A stretch of DNA of 64,000 nucleotides, taken from contig CACGVC010000002.1 in NCBI GenBank assembly GCA_902576335.1, positions 1-64,000 of the forward strand, written 5' to 3'. This DNA comes from an uncultured Pelagibacteraceae bacterium (lineage in GTDB: Bacteria > Pseudomonadota > Alphaproteobacteria > Pelagibacterales > Pelagibacteraceae). The position numbers were made by a program, and so were the translations under genes. The notes under the pieces are model-generated. The model made no database searches and was not told where the DNA came from. It saw only the letters and a list, made by a program, of their open reading frames with translations. Below, piece after piece: positions 20,308 to 31,600 of this stretch (positions are counted from its first letter, which is position 1; each line of letters opens with the position of its first letter).

Positions 20308-21992
20308 ACGAAAAAATCAATTTTCAAAAACTTTTTGAAGAGAAAAAATATACAAAAATCTTATCAATTATACAAAATATTGATAAGAAAAATTTAAATT
20401 CAGGATTAATTAATTTATCTGGGGTGTGCAAACTACTATCTGATAAATCTGAAGTAACTTTAAAAAGTGCAATAATTGATTTTAGAACAGCATATTTAAA
20501 AGATAAAAAAAAAACCGAACATTCTTTTAACGCTTTAAGAAATTTTATAAATGCTTCTATTGATCTTTTTGATATCGAATTCAAATCGAATGAAATAAAT
20601 TTAACAGGCAAGATTCTCGAGGAAATTTTCTTATATTATAATGATAATAAAGATTATTTTGAAAAAAATGATGAGCTTACAAGAGCTTTAGTGAGAGCAT
20701 TAGTCCGTAATGTAGATATAGAAAAGGTTATCTATTACCTTAATCAAATCGCTGAAAAAGAAACCTCCAGTATTGATGCTTTGGCATCATATATTTATTA
20801 TCAAAGTTTTATTTATAACTGGGATCAAAAAAAATTTTTAGAATATTCCAAAATCCTTGATCAAAAATTAATTACTTACCCTCAAAATAAATTAATTGAA
20901 ATTAGTGGTTCAAATAGAAAAAAAATTAATATTGGTTTTCACTCTGCTGATATAAGATCAAAACATTCTGTTACTCATTTTTTAAAAACAGTTTTATGTA
21001 ACTATGATAAGAACAAATTTAATATAAACATTTATACTGGTTGTAAAAAACATCAGGAAGACGAAACCACACAGGAATTTAGAAATTATGTAGATAAGAT
21101 GATTAATATAGTAGATATGGGCGATATTGACGTTATAAATCTTATTAGAAATGACAAAATTGACATTTTAATTGATCTGATGGGGCTTATATCTAACCAT
21201 CGATTGTCTCTTTATAAAAATCGATTAGCCCCAATACAAATAACTTGGTGTGGTTTTCAGAACACAACCGGAATTAAAGAAATGGACTATATAATTGTAG
21301 ATAAAAATTTGATCTATGAAGATGAAAAAAAACTATACTCTGAAAAAATTTTATACATGGAAGATATTTGGAATTGTCATTCTGGTTTTGACATACCAAG
21401 ATTACAGAAATCAGCTCCAATAACTGAAAATAAATTTATAACTTTTGGTTCCTTCAACAATTATAATAAAATAAATGACAGAGTTATATACGTTTGGTCA
21501 AAAATATTGAAACAAGTCAAAAATTCAAGATTAATTTTAAAATCCTCCGGCGCCACTTTTAGAACTGCAATGGCTGAAAAATTTAAGAAAAATGATGTTA
21601 TAAATTCTGTTGAATTTTTGCCTTTTAAAGGAAATTTTGAGGATCACTTAAACCAGTATAATAAAATAGATATTGCATTAGATACTTTTCCCTATAATGG
21701 TGTTACTACATCCTTTGAGGCAATCTGGATGGGTGTTCCTGTACTTACGATGAAAGGATTTAATTATAACTCAAGAAGTGGTGAGTCTATCAATAAAAAT
21801 CTTAACCTACAGGAATTAATTGCTGAAAATGAAAATGATTATATAAATATTGCAGTGAGTTTAGAAAAAAATGTTGAAAATCTTAAAAAGTTACGTGATT
21901 TCGTTTTTGATAATGCTTTGAGTTCTCCTTTGTTTGATCAAAAGAAATTTTCAAACCATTTTTTTAAATCTTTAGAAAAAATATATAATTAA
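20304..21992 (+). CDS. GT41-like glycosyltransferase, copy 2 (paralog of preceding)
   Basis: Full-length similarity to copy 1; DIALDTFPYNGVTTSFEAIWMGVPVLTMKG. Confidence 0.87.
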   Translation: MNEKINFQKLFEEKKYTKILSIIQNIDKKNLNSGLINLSGVCKLLSDKSEVTLKSAIIDFRTAYLKDKKKTEHSFNALRNFINASIDLFDIEFKSNEINLTGKILEEIFLYYNDNKDYFEKNDELTRALVRALVRNVDIEKVIYYLNQIAEKETSSIDALASYIYYQSFIYNWDQKKFLEYSKILDQKLITYPQNKLIEISGSNRKKINIGFHSADIRSKHSVTHFLKTVLCNYDKNKFNINIYTGCKKHQEDETTQEFRNYVDKMINIVDMGDIDVINLIRNDKIDILIDLMGLISNHRLSLYKNRLAPIQITWCGFQNTTGIKEMDYIIVDKNLIYEDEKKLYSEKILYMEDIWNCHSGFDIPRLQKSAPITENKFITFGSFNNYNKINDRVIYVWSKILKQVKNSRLILKSSGATFRTAMAEKFKKNDVINSVEFLPFKGNFEDHLNQYNKIDIALDTFPYNGVTTSFEAIWMGVPVLTMKGFNYNSRSGESINKNLNLQELIAENENDYINIAVSLEKNVENLKKLRDFVFDNALSSPLFDQKKFSNHFFKSLEKIYN

Positions 21993-22001
21993 ATAAATTT
22001 T

Positions 22002-23333
22002 ATGACGATTTATGCTTTGTCAACTGGTCCAGGCGTTTCTGGAGTTGCAATTATAAGAATTTCTGGACCTGATACTATGAAGGTAATTAAATTATTAACA
22101 AATAAAGATGTTCCAAGGCCTAGAGAAGCAACTCTTCGGAAAATAAACAATATCAATACTTCTGAACTTATAGATGAAGGAATAGTTTTGTGGTTTCCTG
22201 GTCCTGAGAGCTACACAGGCGAGGATATGGCCGAGATACAGGTACATGGAAGTAAGGCTGTAATTGATGCTATTCACATGAATATCTCAAATATTGAAAA
22301 TTGTCGAATTGCTGAACCAGGAGAATTCACAAAACTTGCATTTCAAAATGGTAAAATTAATCTATTAAAAGCAGAAAGTGTAGCTGATTTAATTTCTGCT
22401 GAAACTGAAATTCAGAGAAAACAAGCAGTCAAAATTATGAGTGGACGCTCAGCGGATAAATTTAATTCATTGAGAGAAAAGCTGTTACAAATTTTATCTC
22501 ACGTTGAAGCTAAAATAGATTTTCCAGATGAAGATTTGCCAAAAGATATTCTAAATAAAATTAAAAAAGATACCGATGAAGTTTTAAAAGATATAGAAAA
22601 GATTTTGAATGACCAAAAAGTAGGAGAAAGAATTAGGGAAGGATTTAAAATTGCAATTCTAGGACCAACTAATGCTGGTAAGTCTAGCTTAATAAATTAT
22701 TTATCTAATAGAGATGTTGCAATAGTCTCTGAAATCGCTGGAACAACAAGAGATGTTATAGAAACTCATCTTAATATAGATGGTTATCCAGTAATAGTTT
22801 CTGATACTGCCGGTATAAGAGAATCTGTAGACGAAATTGAAAAAAAAGGCATTAAATTATCTCTAAACAGAGCAGAAGAAGCAGACCTGAAACTAGTAGT
22901 GGTAGATGCCAAAAACACTGATTTTACTGATACTTTGAAGGGTTTATTAGACGATAATGCGATTTTGGTTTTAAATAAATCTGATCTTTTAGAAAAAGAT
23001 ATTGATCCAGAAATAAACAGAATAAATCATGTCTTAATATCAATAAAAAATAATTTGAATGTTGATAAACTAATTCAAAAAATAAAAAACGCATTAAAAA
23101 ATAAATTCATAACAAGTGATGATATTCTTATTACTAGAGAACGACATAGACAACATCTTGAGCAATGTGTGTCTCATTTAAAAAGATTTAATCAAAAAAA
23201 AGAAGTTGAAGATTTTGACATAGCAGCCGAAGATTTAAGACTTGCAGCACGTCATCTTGGTATGATAGTCGGAAAAGTTGATGTTGAAGAGATATTAGGT
23301 AGTATTTTTAATGATTTTTGCATAGGAAAATAA
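22002..23333 (+). CDS. mnmE: tRNA modification GTPase MnmE
   Basis: IYALSTGPGVSGVAIIRISG; GPTNAGKSSLIN; C-terminal CIGK. Confidence 0.98.
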   Translation: MTIYALSTGPGVSGVAIIRISGPDTMKVIKLLTNKDVPRPREATLRKINNINTSELIDEGIVLWFPGPESYTGEDMAEIQVHGSKAVIDAIHMNISNIENCRIAEPGEFTKLAFQNGKINLLKAESVADLISAETEIQRKQAVKIMSGRSADKFNSLREKLLQILSHVEAKIDFPDEDLPKDILNKIKKDTDEVLKDIEKILNDQKVGERIREGFKIAILGPTNAGKSSLINYLSNRDVAIVSEIAGTTRDVIETHLNIDGYPVIVSDTAGIRESVDEIEKKGIKLSLNRAEEADLKLVVVDAKNTDFTDTLKGLLDDNAILVLNKSDLLEKDIDPEINRINHVLISIKNNLNVDKLIQKIKNALKNKFITSDDILITRERHRQHLEQCVSHLKRFNQKKEVEDFDIAAEDLRLAARHLGMIVGKVDVEEILGSIFNDFCIGK

Positions 23334-23444
23334 AAGAAATAACCTAACTTTCATCCATTATTGCCAATTTACCCTGATAAATAGTATTTAATATAAAAAG
23401 AATAGAAATCTTGTAAATATTTAATTCGAATATAAATTTAAGTC

Positions 23445-25316
23445 ATGAAAAAAGATTTATCTTTTGATGTAGTAGTAATCGGAGGTGGCCATGCAGGCTG
23501 TGAAGCAGCTGCAGCATCTGCTCGGCTTGGTGTTAACACCGCACTATTTACCCATAATAAAAATACTATAGGAGAAATGTCATGTAATCCTGCCATTGGT
23601 GGTTTAGGAAAAGGTCATCTGGTGAGAGAAATTGATGCTTTAGATGGGGTTATGGGTGAGGTAGCTGATAAGTCTGGAATACAGTTTAGACTGTTAAACA
23701 GAAGCAGAGGACCAGCAGTAAGAGGACCAAGAACTCAATCTGATAGATCACTTTATCGAAAATTTATGCAAGAAAAACTTGTAAACTATTGTAACTTAAC
23801 GATTTTTTCGGACCCTGTAATTAAATTTATTTTTAACAATAATGAAATAAAAGGATTTTTAACCCTAAAAGGTAATAAGGTAAGTTGTAACAAGTTAATA
23901 CTTACAACTGGCACATTTTTAAATGGTTTGATACATATTGGTGATGAGAAAACTCCGGCTGGTCGATTTAATGAAAAGCCAAGCACTGGTTTAAGTGAAC
24001 AGTTAAAGAGATATAATTTTAAGATAGGCAGATTAAAAACTGGAACACCACCAAGGTTAGATTCTAGAACTATTAATTTCCAAAAATTGGAAAAACAATC
24101 TGCAGATGATGATCCTTACTTTTTTTCTTTCTTAACAAAAAAAAATTTAAACAAACAAGTATCTTGTTCGATGACTTATACTAATGAAAAGGTTCATAGA
24201 ATTATTAAAAAGAATTTATCTAAAAGTGCAATGTATTCTGGTAACATACAGGGTGTAGGTCCAAGATATTGTCCTTCAATAGAGGATAAGATTGTAAAAT
24301 TTGCTGATAAGACAAGACATCAGATATTTTTAGAGCCAGAGGGCCTTAATGATCATACAATTTATCCAAATGGTATATCAACTTCACTACCTGAAGTTGT
24401 TCAAAAAGAAATACTTAATAATATCAGTGGTTTAGAGAATGTTAATGTAATACGTCCTGGATATGCTATAGAATACGATTATATTGATCCTAGAGAACTT
24501 TTTTTGACACTAGAAACAAAGAAAATAAAGAATCTATACCTTGCGGGTCAAATTAACGGAACTACAGGCTATGAAGAGGCTGCAGCACAAGGACTTATAG
24601 CTGGAATTAATGCTGCCCTATCGTTAAGAAAAATGGAGCCTTTTATCCTTGATAGATCTGATGCTTATATCGGGGTGATGATAGATGATTTAGTTACCAA
24701 GGGTGTTGCTGAGCCTTATAGAATGTTTACATCAAGAGCTGAATACAGATTAAGCCTGAGATCAGATAATGCTGATTTAAGACTTACTCATAAGGGAATT
24801 AATATCGGATTAATTTCTGACCTTAGAAAAGTGATATTTGAGGATAAATTCCTAAAATTAAGCAAAATATCAATGCAGATGTCTAATCTGAATATTTCTC
24901 CTACTAGAGCTGAAAAATTTGGTATTAAAATAGCTAAAGATGGCGTATTTCGATCAGCTGAGGAGATTTTAACCCAAAGAACGGTTAATATGAGTAAAAT
25001 TAGAGATATATGGCCTGAAATTGTAGATCATGGTGCAGATATAGACGAGCAAATAGAGATTAATTCTCATTATAGAGGATATTTAAAAAAGCAAAAAGCA
25101 GATATCCTGGCTTTTAAAAGAGATGAGAATCTAACTATACCTGATAATATTGATTACGACCAATTTTCTGGTTTATCTAACGAGGTGAAAGCGAAATTCA
25201 AAGAAATTAAGCCTAAAACTATGGGTCAGGCGCTTAGAATCGACGGAATTACACCAGCAGCAGTATATATTTTGTTGTCACATGTCAAAAGAAAGTCTAT
25301 TAAGCATATAGCTTAA
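23445..25316 (+). CDS. mnmG: tRNA uridine-5-carboxymethylaminomethyl modification enzyme MnmG
   Basis: [43 protein letters not shown]. Confidence 0.98.
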   Translation: MKKDLSFDVVVIGGGHAGCEAAAASARLGVNTALFTHNKNTIGEMSCNPAIGGLGKGHLVREIDALDGVMGEVADKSGIQFRLLNRSRGPAVRGPRTQSDRSLYRKFMQEKLVNYCNLTIFSDPVIKFIFNNNEIKGFLTLKGNKVSCNKLILTTGTFLNGLIHIGDEKTPAGRFNEKPSTGLSEQLKRYNFKIGRLKTGTPPRLDSRTINFQKLEKQSADDDPYFFSFLTKKNLNKQVSCSMTYTNEKVHRIIKKNLSKSAMYSGNIQGVGPRYCPSIEDKIVKFADKTRHQIFLEPEGLNDHTIYPNGISTSLPEVVQKEILNNISGLENVNVIRPGYAIEYDYIDPRELFLTLETKKIKNLYLAGQINGTTGYEEAAAQGLIAGINAALSLRKMEPFILDRSDAYIGVMIDDLVTKGVAEPYRMFTSRAEYRLSLRSDNADLRLTHKGINIGLISDLRKVIFEDKFLKLSKISMQMSNLNISPTRAEKFGIKIAKDGVFRSAEEILTQRTVNMSKIRDIWPEIVDHGADIDEQIEINSHYRGYLKKQKADILAFKRDENLTIPDNIDYDQFSGLSNEVKAKFKEIKPKTMGQALRIDGITPAAVYILLSHVKRKSIKHIA

Positions 25317-25963
25317 TGGATAACTCAATTTTAAATTTTTATTCAAAAATCCCAATCCCTAAAGTTTCACGTGAAACCTGTTCTGAGCTTGAGAGTTTAA
25401 TTTCAATGATAAAGCAAAAAAACGATCAAATTAACATAATTAGTAAAAAAACAGCTGAAATAAAGGAAATACGGCAAAGACATATAATGGATTCAGCACA
25501 AATAATTGATTTTATTGATTTAAATAGTAATACAATCTGTGATTTAGGGACAGGGGGCGGGATGCCAGGACTTGTTATAGCAATTGTCATGAAAACCATG
25601 AAAAATTCGTTAAAAATAAATCTTTATGAAAAAAGTCATCACAAATGTGTTTTTTTAAGAGATGTTTCAAAAAAATTAAACCTAAATACAGAAATTATTC
25701 AAAAAGATATATTTACACTTAAAAACATTAAAACTGGAACCATAATTTCAAGAGCATTTAAACCTATGCCCATAATTTTGGATCTAGTAAATGAAAATTT
25801 TAGTCAATTCAATAATCTAATCTTATTTATGGGAAAAAGTGGCAGAAAAATTTTAAGTGAGTCCTTAAAAATTTGGGATTTGGATTATAAAGAAAAAAAA
25901 AGCATAACTAGCGCCGACTCATTTATAATCAACATTAAAATGATTAAAAAAAAAAATTTGTGA
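25316..25963 (+). CDS. rsmG: 16S rRNA (guanine-N7) methyltransferase RsmG
   Basis: RHIMDSAQIIDF...CDLGTGGGMPGLVIAI; conserved mnmG-rsmG-parA context. Confidence 0.95.
   Translation: MDNSILNFYSKIPIPKVSRETCSELESLISMIKQKNDQINIISKKTAEIKEIRQRHIMDSAQIIDFIDLNSNTICDLGTGGGMPGLVIAIVMKTMKNSLKINLYEKSHHKCVFLRDVSKKLNLNTEIIQKDIFTLKNIKTGTIISRAFKPMPIILDLVNENFSQFNNLILFMGKSGRKILSESLKIWDLDYKEKKSITSADSFIINIKMIKKKNL
25363..25378. promoter_or_regulatory. parS-like centromere site within rsmG CDS
   Basis: aGTTTCACGTGAAACc: perfect 14-bp palindromic core of TGTTTCACGTGAAACA. Confidence 0.88.
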
Positions 25964-26754
25964 AAATAATTTCAATAATAAATCAAAAGGGTGGAGTTGG
26001 AAAAACAACTACAGTAATTAATTTGGCATCAGCTTTAACTCAACAAAATAAAAAAATTTTAGTTATTGATTTAGATCCTCAAGGAAATGCTACCACTGGG
26101 TTAGGATTATCTAATACTGATCAATCAGATCAAACAATTTATGGAATCTTAAATGGAACAATGTCAATTTCGAATGTTATTAAGAAGACAAAATTTGAAA
26201 ATCTCGATTTGATAACATCCAATGTAGATTTGTCAGGTTTAGAAGTCGAAACAGCTGGTGATAGCGATAGAGCTTTCATTTTAAAGAGCAAATTAACCGC
26301 TTATTTAAACGATTCTAGAGGACTTTATGATTATGTGCTTATTGATTGTCCTCCCTCCTTAAGTTTACTAACAGTAATGGCTCTAGTATCATCAAACTCT
26401 CTTTTAGTTCCCCTTCAAACAGAATTTTTTGCATTAGAGGGACTGACACAACTCATGAAGACGATTGATAGAATAAAGGTAAATCTTAATCCGTCTTTAG
26501 AAATTCAAGGAATACTTTTAACAATGTATGATAGAAGAAATAAGTTGTCTTCTCAGGTAGAACAAGAGGCACGTGATTATTTTAAAGATAAAGTCTATCA
26601 AACAGTGATACCAAGAAATGTCAGATTATCTGAAGCACCTTCTCATGGTGTACCTGTCCTTATATATGATAAAAGTTGTCCAGGTAGTAAATCTTATTAC
26701 AATTTTACTGATGAATTCATAGAACAAGAAAATAAAATGGGGAGTGCCGCATAA
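25960..26754 (+). CDS. parA: Chromosome partitioning ATPase ParA (GTG start)
   Basis: KIISIINQKGGVGKTTTVINLASAL. Confidence 0.97.
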   Translation: MKIISIINQKGGVGKTTTVINLASALTQQNKKILVIDLDPQGNATTGLGLSNTDQSDQTIYGILNGTMSISNVIKKTKFENLDLITSNVDLSGLEVETAGDSDRAFILKSKLTAYLNDSRGLYDYVLIDCPPSLSLLTVMALVSSNSLLVPLQTEFFALEGLTQLMKTIDRIKVNLNPSLEIQGILLTMYDRRNKLSSQVEQEARDYFKDKVYQTVIPRNVRLSEAPSHGVPVLIYDKSCPGSKSYYNFTDEFIEQENKMGSAA

Positions 26755-27596
26755 TGAATTCACAAATAAAAAAAGGTTTAGGTCGAGGTTTATCATCTTT
26801 AATCGGCGAAACTAGAGTAGAGGCAAAAACTAATAAACTTTCATTGAGTGATATCATTCCAAATAAATTTCAACCAAGAAAAGTTTTTGAGGAAGAAAAT
26901 TTACAAGATCTGACTAATTCAATAAAAGAACGAGGTGTGATTCAGCCAATCATTGTAAGAAAATCAAATTCTGATAACTCTAAATACGAGATTATTGCAG
27001 GAGAGAGACGATGGCTTGCGGCAAGAAAGGCTGGTTTGCATGATATCCCAGTAGTAGTTACTGAAGCGGATGATTTGAAATCACTTGAGTTTGCCATAGT
27101 TGAAAATGTGCAAAGACATGATTTAAATCCCTTAGAAGAGGCTCAGGGATATAAAAGATTAATCGACGAATTTTCCTATGATCAAGAAAAAGTTTCCAAA
27201 TTTATCGGTAAAAGCAGAAGTTATATTACTAATTCCTTAAGATTACTGAATCTACCAGCAGATGTTCTTAGCTATCTTGAACTAAGAAAAATCACGCCCG
27301 GTCATGCTAAAATTCTTGTTGGTCTAGATAACGCGAGTTTTATCGCTAGTAAGATTATAGAAAAGAAATTATCCGTAAGACAATCAGAAAATTTTGTAAA
27401 ATTATTTAAAAAATCTAAAAAAATAAATTTATATAAAGATCCAAATATAAAAAATCTTGAAGAAACTATTTCTAATAAAATTGGACTTAACGTATCAATA
27501 AAAAGTAATAAAAGAAATAAAGGCTCAATTACAATTTCATTTCATGACAGTGATCAATTAAATAAACTAATTGATATAATAAAAAATAATTATTAA
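26754..27596 (+). CDS. parB: Chromosome partitioning protein ParB
   Basis: KKGLGRGLSSLIG; GERRWLAARKAG; NPLEEAQGYKRLIDEF. Confidence 0.97.
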   Translation: MNSQIKKGLGRGLSSLIGETRVEAKTNKLSLSDIIPNKFQPRKVFEEENLQDLTNSIKERGVIQPIIVRKSNSDNSKYEIIAGERRWLAARKAGLHDIPVVVTEADDLKSLEFAIVENVQRHDLNPLEEAQGYKRLIDEFSYDQEKVSKFIGKSRSYITNSLRLLNLPADVLSYLELRKITPGHAKILVGLDNASFIASKIIEKKLSVRQSENFVKLFKKSKKINLYKDPNIKNLEETISNKIGLNVSIKSNKRNKGSITISFHDSDQLNKLIDIIKNNY

Positions 27597-27601
27597 AAAA
27601 A

Positions 27602-28588
27602 TTATGCCGATTTTTCTAGTAAAAAGTTTGTTGTTAAGTTTATTGAATTGACCGAATTTTTCTTTATTTGATACTCAATGTCATTTATTTCTATAATCAA
27701 ATTTTTTAATTCATTGACTGACCACATATTTATTTGATCTTTTATAATACTTTTGTCTTTCCAAAAAATTGGTGGTTTTGCACTATCTATTGTTGCATTA
27801 ATATTTTTATTTAAGTGAAATTGGGTTACAAGATTTAGAAGATCTTTTGTTTTCTTGAGTAAAGTTCGAATAATAACAATACAATCTTCATTTGTAAAAA
27901 TATTATCGTTAAGGATATTAAATAATTTTTTTTGATTTTTAACTAAACAACTATTAATTAATTCATTTGCGCTATGATTTTCTGAAAGATTAATGATTTT
28001 AAAAACTTCTTCATTAGTTATTTTTTTTTTGTCTTTTAAATAAAGTTCAATTTTTTCTATTTCATTTAATAGATTTTTTCTGTCACTAGCACATTTATTC
28101 ACTAAAACGCTAATACATTCATTAGATAACAATATCTTTCTTTCTTTTAATGTTTGCCGAGCAAGCCTTATAAGAGTTTCAAAATTATCAGGATAAAATG
28201 CAATAGATATCAATTTATTTTTTGATTTTTCAAAAAAGTTTCTGAGTTTAGATTTTTTATCTAAAGTCTCTGAATTTAATATAAATATTATATCTTCTAT
28301 ATTCTTATTAATTAATTCTTCAATAATATTAATTATTTTATCTGTACTCCTATTTATTATGATAATTTTATCATCATCGAATAATGATTTATTGAGATTG
28401 TTCGCGAAAAATTCTTCAGTGTTATCAATTATTTGTTTCTCATCGTACTTTTTAACTTTTACCTTAAATTTATTTATGATTTTATTAATTTCTTCGTCTT
28501 TGTATCCCTCATTTTTACCATGAAATAACAAGAAATTTGTATTGTCGAAGTTTAATTTATTTAATTCAAAATATTTTAAGATCATCAC
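27602..28588 (-). CDS. holA: DNA polymerase III delta subunit
   Basis: HolA-like architecture; conserved leuS-lptE-holA order. Confidence 0.85.
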   Translation of the reverse strand: MMILKYFELNKLNFDNTNFLLFHGKNEGYKDEEINKIINKFKVKVKKYDEKQIIDNTEEFFANNLNKSLFDDDKIIIINRSTDKIINIIEELINKNIEDIIFILNSETLDKKSKLRNFFEKSKNKLISIAFYPDNFETLIRLARQTLKERKILLSNECISVLVNKCASDRKNLLNEIEKIELYLKDKKKITNEEVFKIINLSENHSANELINSCLVKNQKKLFNILNDNIFTNEDCIVIIRTLLKKTKDLLNLVTQFHLNKNINATIDSAKPPIFWKDKSIIKDQINMWSVNELKNLIIEINDIEYQIKKNSVNSINLTTNFLLEKSA

Positions 28589-29040
28589 ATTTGTGAAATT
28601 TGGCTTATCAATCTATTTATTATTAGATTAGTAGTGTTTTCTTTTTTAATCTTTTCTAGATTACTTCCTTCAAATTTGTTATTAAAATTCTTAATTAGAA
28701 AATCCTCTTTAAATTTAAAAGTATTTAATTTTTCTTCTTTTTTAATTTCAAAAGCTATTTCAATAATTACTAAATAATTTGTTGTTTTTCCTGAGAGATT
28801 CTTTGATTGAGAGATTTTATTATACGATGATGTTGAAAAAATAGAAATTTTTTTTTCATTTCTTGTTGTTTGATATTTTTTTAATTTTTTATCTATTAAA
28901 TTATTAATTTCTGGATCTCCAACGAATTCAATCTTTTCAATAAAAAAATTATAATTACCTTGGTTAGAATAAATTGGTGAGTAATCACAACTCAATACTA
29001 AAAATGGAATAAATATAAAGATATAAATATATTTTCTCAT
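28585..29040 (-). CDS. lptE: LPS assembly lipoprotein LptE-like
   Basis: Lipobox (FLVLSC) and context between leuS and holA. Confidence 0.75.
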   Translation of the reverse strand: MRKYIYIFIFIPFLVLSCDYSPIYSNQGNYNFFIEKIEFVGDPEINNLIDKKLKKYQTTRNEKKISIFSTSSYNKISQSKNLSGKTTNYLVIIEIAFEIKKEEKLNTFKFKEDFLIKNFNNKFEGSNLEKIKKENTTNLIINRLISQISQM

Positions 29041-29045
29041 TTATA

Positions 29046-31583
29046 TTATATTATGATATTTATTAATTTATTTGGAATAAATATTTTTTTCTTAAACTCT
29101 TGATTTTTTATGTATTTGTTTATTTCAACGTTTTTCTTAATTAAATATATTAAATCTTCCTCAGAAATACCTCTATCTGCTTTGATTAGACCTCTTTTTT
29201 TACCATTGATCTGAACAACAAAATTAATGTTATCTTCTATTAAAAGTTGCTTATCAACTTTTGGCCATTCAAGCCCGGATGTGTCTTTTAGTAATTCTAT
29301 ACATTCATTAGAAAAATGTGGGATAACTGGCAACATACAAATTAATATTTTTTTATAATTATCAATTATTGTTTTAGGTGAATATTTTTTTTTTATCAAT
29401 TTTGATATAGATGAATGAACTTCATGGATATTGGCAACAATTTTATTATAAGTAAAATTAGATAAATTATTAGTCACATTATTAATAAATGAATTTGTTT
29501 TTTTTTTAAATTCATCATCATCATCTTTTGAGTGATTTTTTTTAATTTCATCTAAAACTAACGTATTCAAAATCCATAATTTTTGAATAAATTTATAAGA
29601 TGAGGCCATCCCTTGTTCCGACCATTGTACATCTTTTTCTGGTGGACTATCAGATAGAATAAATAATCTAACAGAATCTGCACCGTAGGTATTAATGATA
29701 TCCTCAGGATCAATAACATTTTTTTTAGATTTTGACATTGACTCTGAAGGACCAACTTTAACGACTGCATTAGGATTACCTTTTTTTATAATTTTATTAT
29801 TAACTTTTTCTATTTCTTCAGGGCTAAGCCAGTTATTATCTTGGTCTTTGTATGTTTCGTGACATACCATTCCTTGTGTAAATAAACTTTGAAAAGGTTC
29901 TGTTATTTTAAAATTTTGATTCTCGAAGTTGATAGCTCTCATAAAAAACCTTGAATATAATAAATGTAAAATTGCATGCTCAACTCCGCCAATATATTGA
30001 TCAACAGGCATCCAGTAATCCACATCTTCCTTATTAAAGCCGTAATTTTTTTCTTTAGGAGAACAAAATCTTAAGTAATACCATGATGAGCATACAAATG
30101 TATCCAAAGTATCCGTTTCCCTTGTAAATTTTTTTCCATCAATAATAACTTCCTTCCAGCTTTTTTGACTATCAAGGGGGTTACCTTTTACTTTTAAATT
30201 GATATTTTCTGGTAATTCTACAGGTAATTTATCTTTTGGCACTGGTATCGCTTTACCTTTTTCGTCATAAATAATTGGAATAGGACACCCCCAGTATCTT
30301 TGGCGGGATACACCCCAGTCTTTTAACCTAAAATTAATTTTTTTTTTACCTATTTTTTTTTCCTCTAAAATTTTTATTGTTTCAGCTACAGAATTTTTTG
30401 GTGCATCAAGACCATCTAAAAAACTTGAATTTATTATTTTTCCAGGTCCAGAATATGCTTCCTTAGATACCTTGAAATTATCATTTTCTTCATATGGTTT
30501 AACTACTGTATTGATTTCGAGTTTATACTTTTTTGCAAAATCGAAATCTCTTTGATCATGCGCTGGACATCCAAATACTGCACCAAAACCATAATCCATA
30601 AGAACAAAATTTGCAAAATAGACAGGAACTTTTTGATTTGGGTTTAGTGGATTTTTAGCTAAAAGACTTGTCTTAAAGCCGATTTTATCTCCTACCGCAA
30701 TAGCTTCTTCAGTTGTTCCAGTTTTTGAACATTCTTCTTTAAATTTCAGAAATTTCTTATCTTTGTTGTAAAATTTTGAGATTTCATGATCAACTGACAA
30801 CGCTAAGAAAGAAAAACCAAACAAAGTGTCTGGTCTAGTTGTAAAGCATTTTATATTTTTAACAGGTAAATTACCTTCGATTTTAAAGTCAATTTCACAT
30901 CCAAAAGATTTTCCAATCCAATTGCTTTGCATCGTTTTTACTTTGTTGGGCCATGCGTCTAATTCTTCTAAACCATCCAACAAATTTTGCGAAAATTTTG
31001 ATATATTAAAAAACCATTGACTTAATTTTTTTCTCTCAACTATTGCACCAGACCTCCATCCTTTTCCATCAATAACTTGTTCGTTTGCCAAAACAGTCTC
31101 GTCAACAGGATCCCAATTAACATAATTTTCTTTTCTATAAACAAGTCCCTTCTCTAATAGCTCCAAAAAAAAAATTTGTTGGTGCTTATAATAATCTTTA
31201 TTACAGGTCGATATTTCTCTATCCCAGTCTAAAGAAAAACCCAACTTTTTAAGCTGGTTTTTCATTGTTTCTATATTCCTATTAGTCCACTCTTTAGGGT
31301 CTAAATTGTTTTCACGCGCTGCATTTTCTGCAGGCATCCCAAAAGAATCCCAGCCCATTGGGTGGAGTACGTTAAACCCGTTTAAGGTTTTATATCTAGC
31401 TAGCACATCTCCAATAGTATAATTTCGGACATGACCCATATGTATTTTGCCAGATGGATATGGAAACATCTCCAAGCAATAGAATTTTTTTTTATTTTTT
31501 TTAATCTGAGACTTATAAAGATTATTTTTTTCCCAATAATACTGCCATTTTTTTTCGATTTCTTTGAAATTATATCTGTCCAC
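29046..31583 (-). CDS. leuS: Leucyl-tRNA synthetase
   Basis: [33 protein letters not shown]. Confidence 0.98.
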   Translation of the reverse strand: MDRYNFKEIEKKWQYYWEKNNLYKSQIKKNKKKFYCLEMFPYPSGKIHMGHVRNYTIGDVLARYKTLNGFNVLHPMGWDSFGMPAENAARENNLDPKEWTNRNIETMKNQLKKLGFSLDWDREISTCNKDYYKHQQIFFLELLEKGLVYRKENYVNWDPVDETVLANEQVIDGKGWRSGAIVERKKLSQWFFNISKFSQNLLDGLEELDAWPNKVKTMQSNWIGKSFGCEIDFKIEGNLPVKNIKCFTTRPDTLFGFSFLALSVDHEISKFYNKDKKFLKFKEECSKTGTTEEAIAVGDKIGFKTSLLAKNPLNPNQKVPVYFANFVLMDYGFGAVFGCPAHDQRDFDFAKKYKLEINTVVKPYEENDNFKVSKEAYSGPGKIINSSFLDGLDAPKNSVAETIKILEEKKIGKKKINFRLKDWGVSRQRYWGCPIPIIYDEKGKAIPVPKDKLPVELPENINLKVKGNPLDSQKSWKEVIIDGKKFTRETDTLDTFVCSSWYYLRFCSPKEKNYGFNKEDVDYWMPVDQYIGGVEHAILHLLYSRFFMRAINFENQNFKITEPFQSLFTQGMVCHETYKDQDNNWLSPEEIEKVNNKIIKKGNPNAVVKVGPSESMSKSKKNVIDPEDIINTYGADSVRLFILSDSPPEKDVQWSEQGMASSYKFIQKLWILNTLVLDEIKKNHSKDDDDEFKKKTNSFINNVTNNLSNFTYNKIVANIHEVHSSISKLIKKKYSPKTIIDNYKKILICMLPVIPHFSNECIELLKDTSGLEWPKVDKQLLIEDNINFVVQINGKKRGLIKADRGISEEDLIYLIKKNVEINKYIKNQEFKKKIFIPNKLINIII

Positions 31584-31600
31584 TTAAATCAGGTCTAAGA

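Noticed and set aside
22494-22510. Second parS-like sequence in mnmE (TCTCACGTTGAAG)
   Set aside because: Palindrome is broken by an extra base and several mismatches.
23334-23444. mnmE-mnmG intergenic as a possible tRNA or ncRNA
   Set aside because: No cloverleaf, no T-loop-like GTTCRANNC, and no stable hairpin visible.
26570-26580. CACGTG inside parA as a possible parS
   Set aside because: Only the central hexamer matches; flanks (GG.../ATT) do not form the GTTTC/GAAAC arms.
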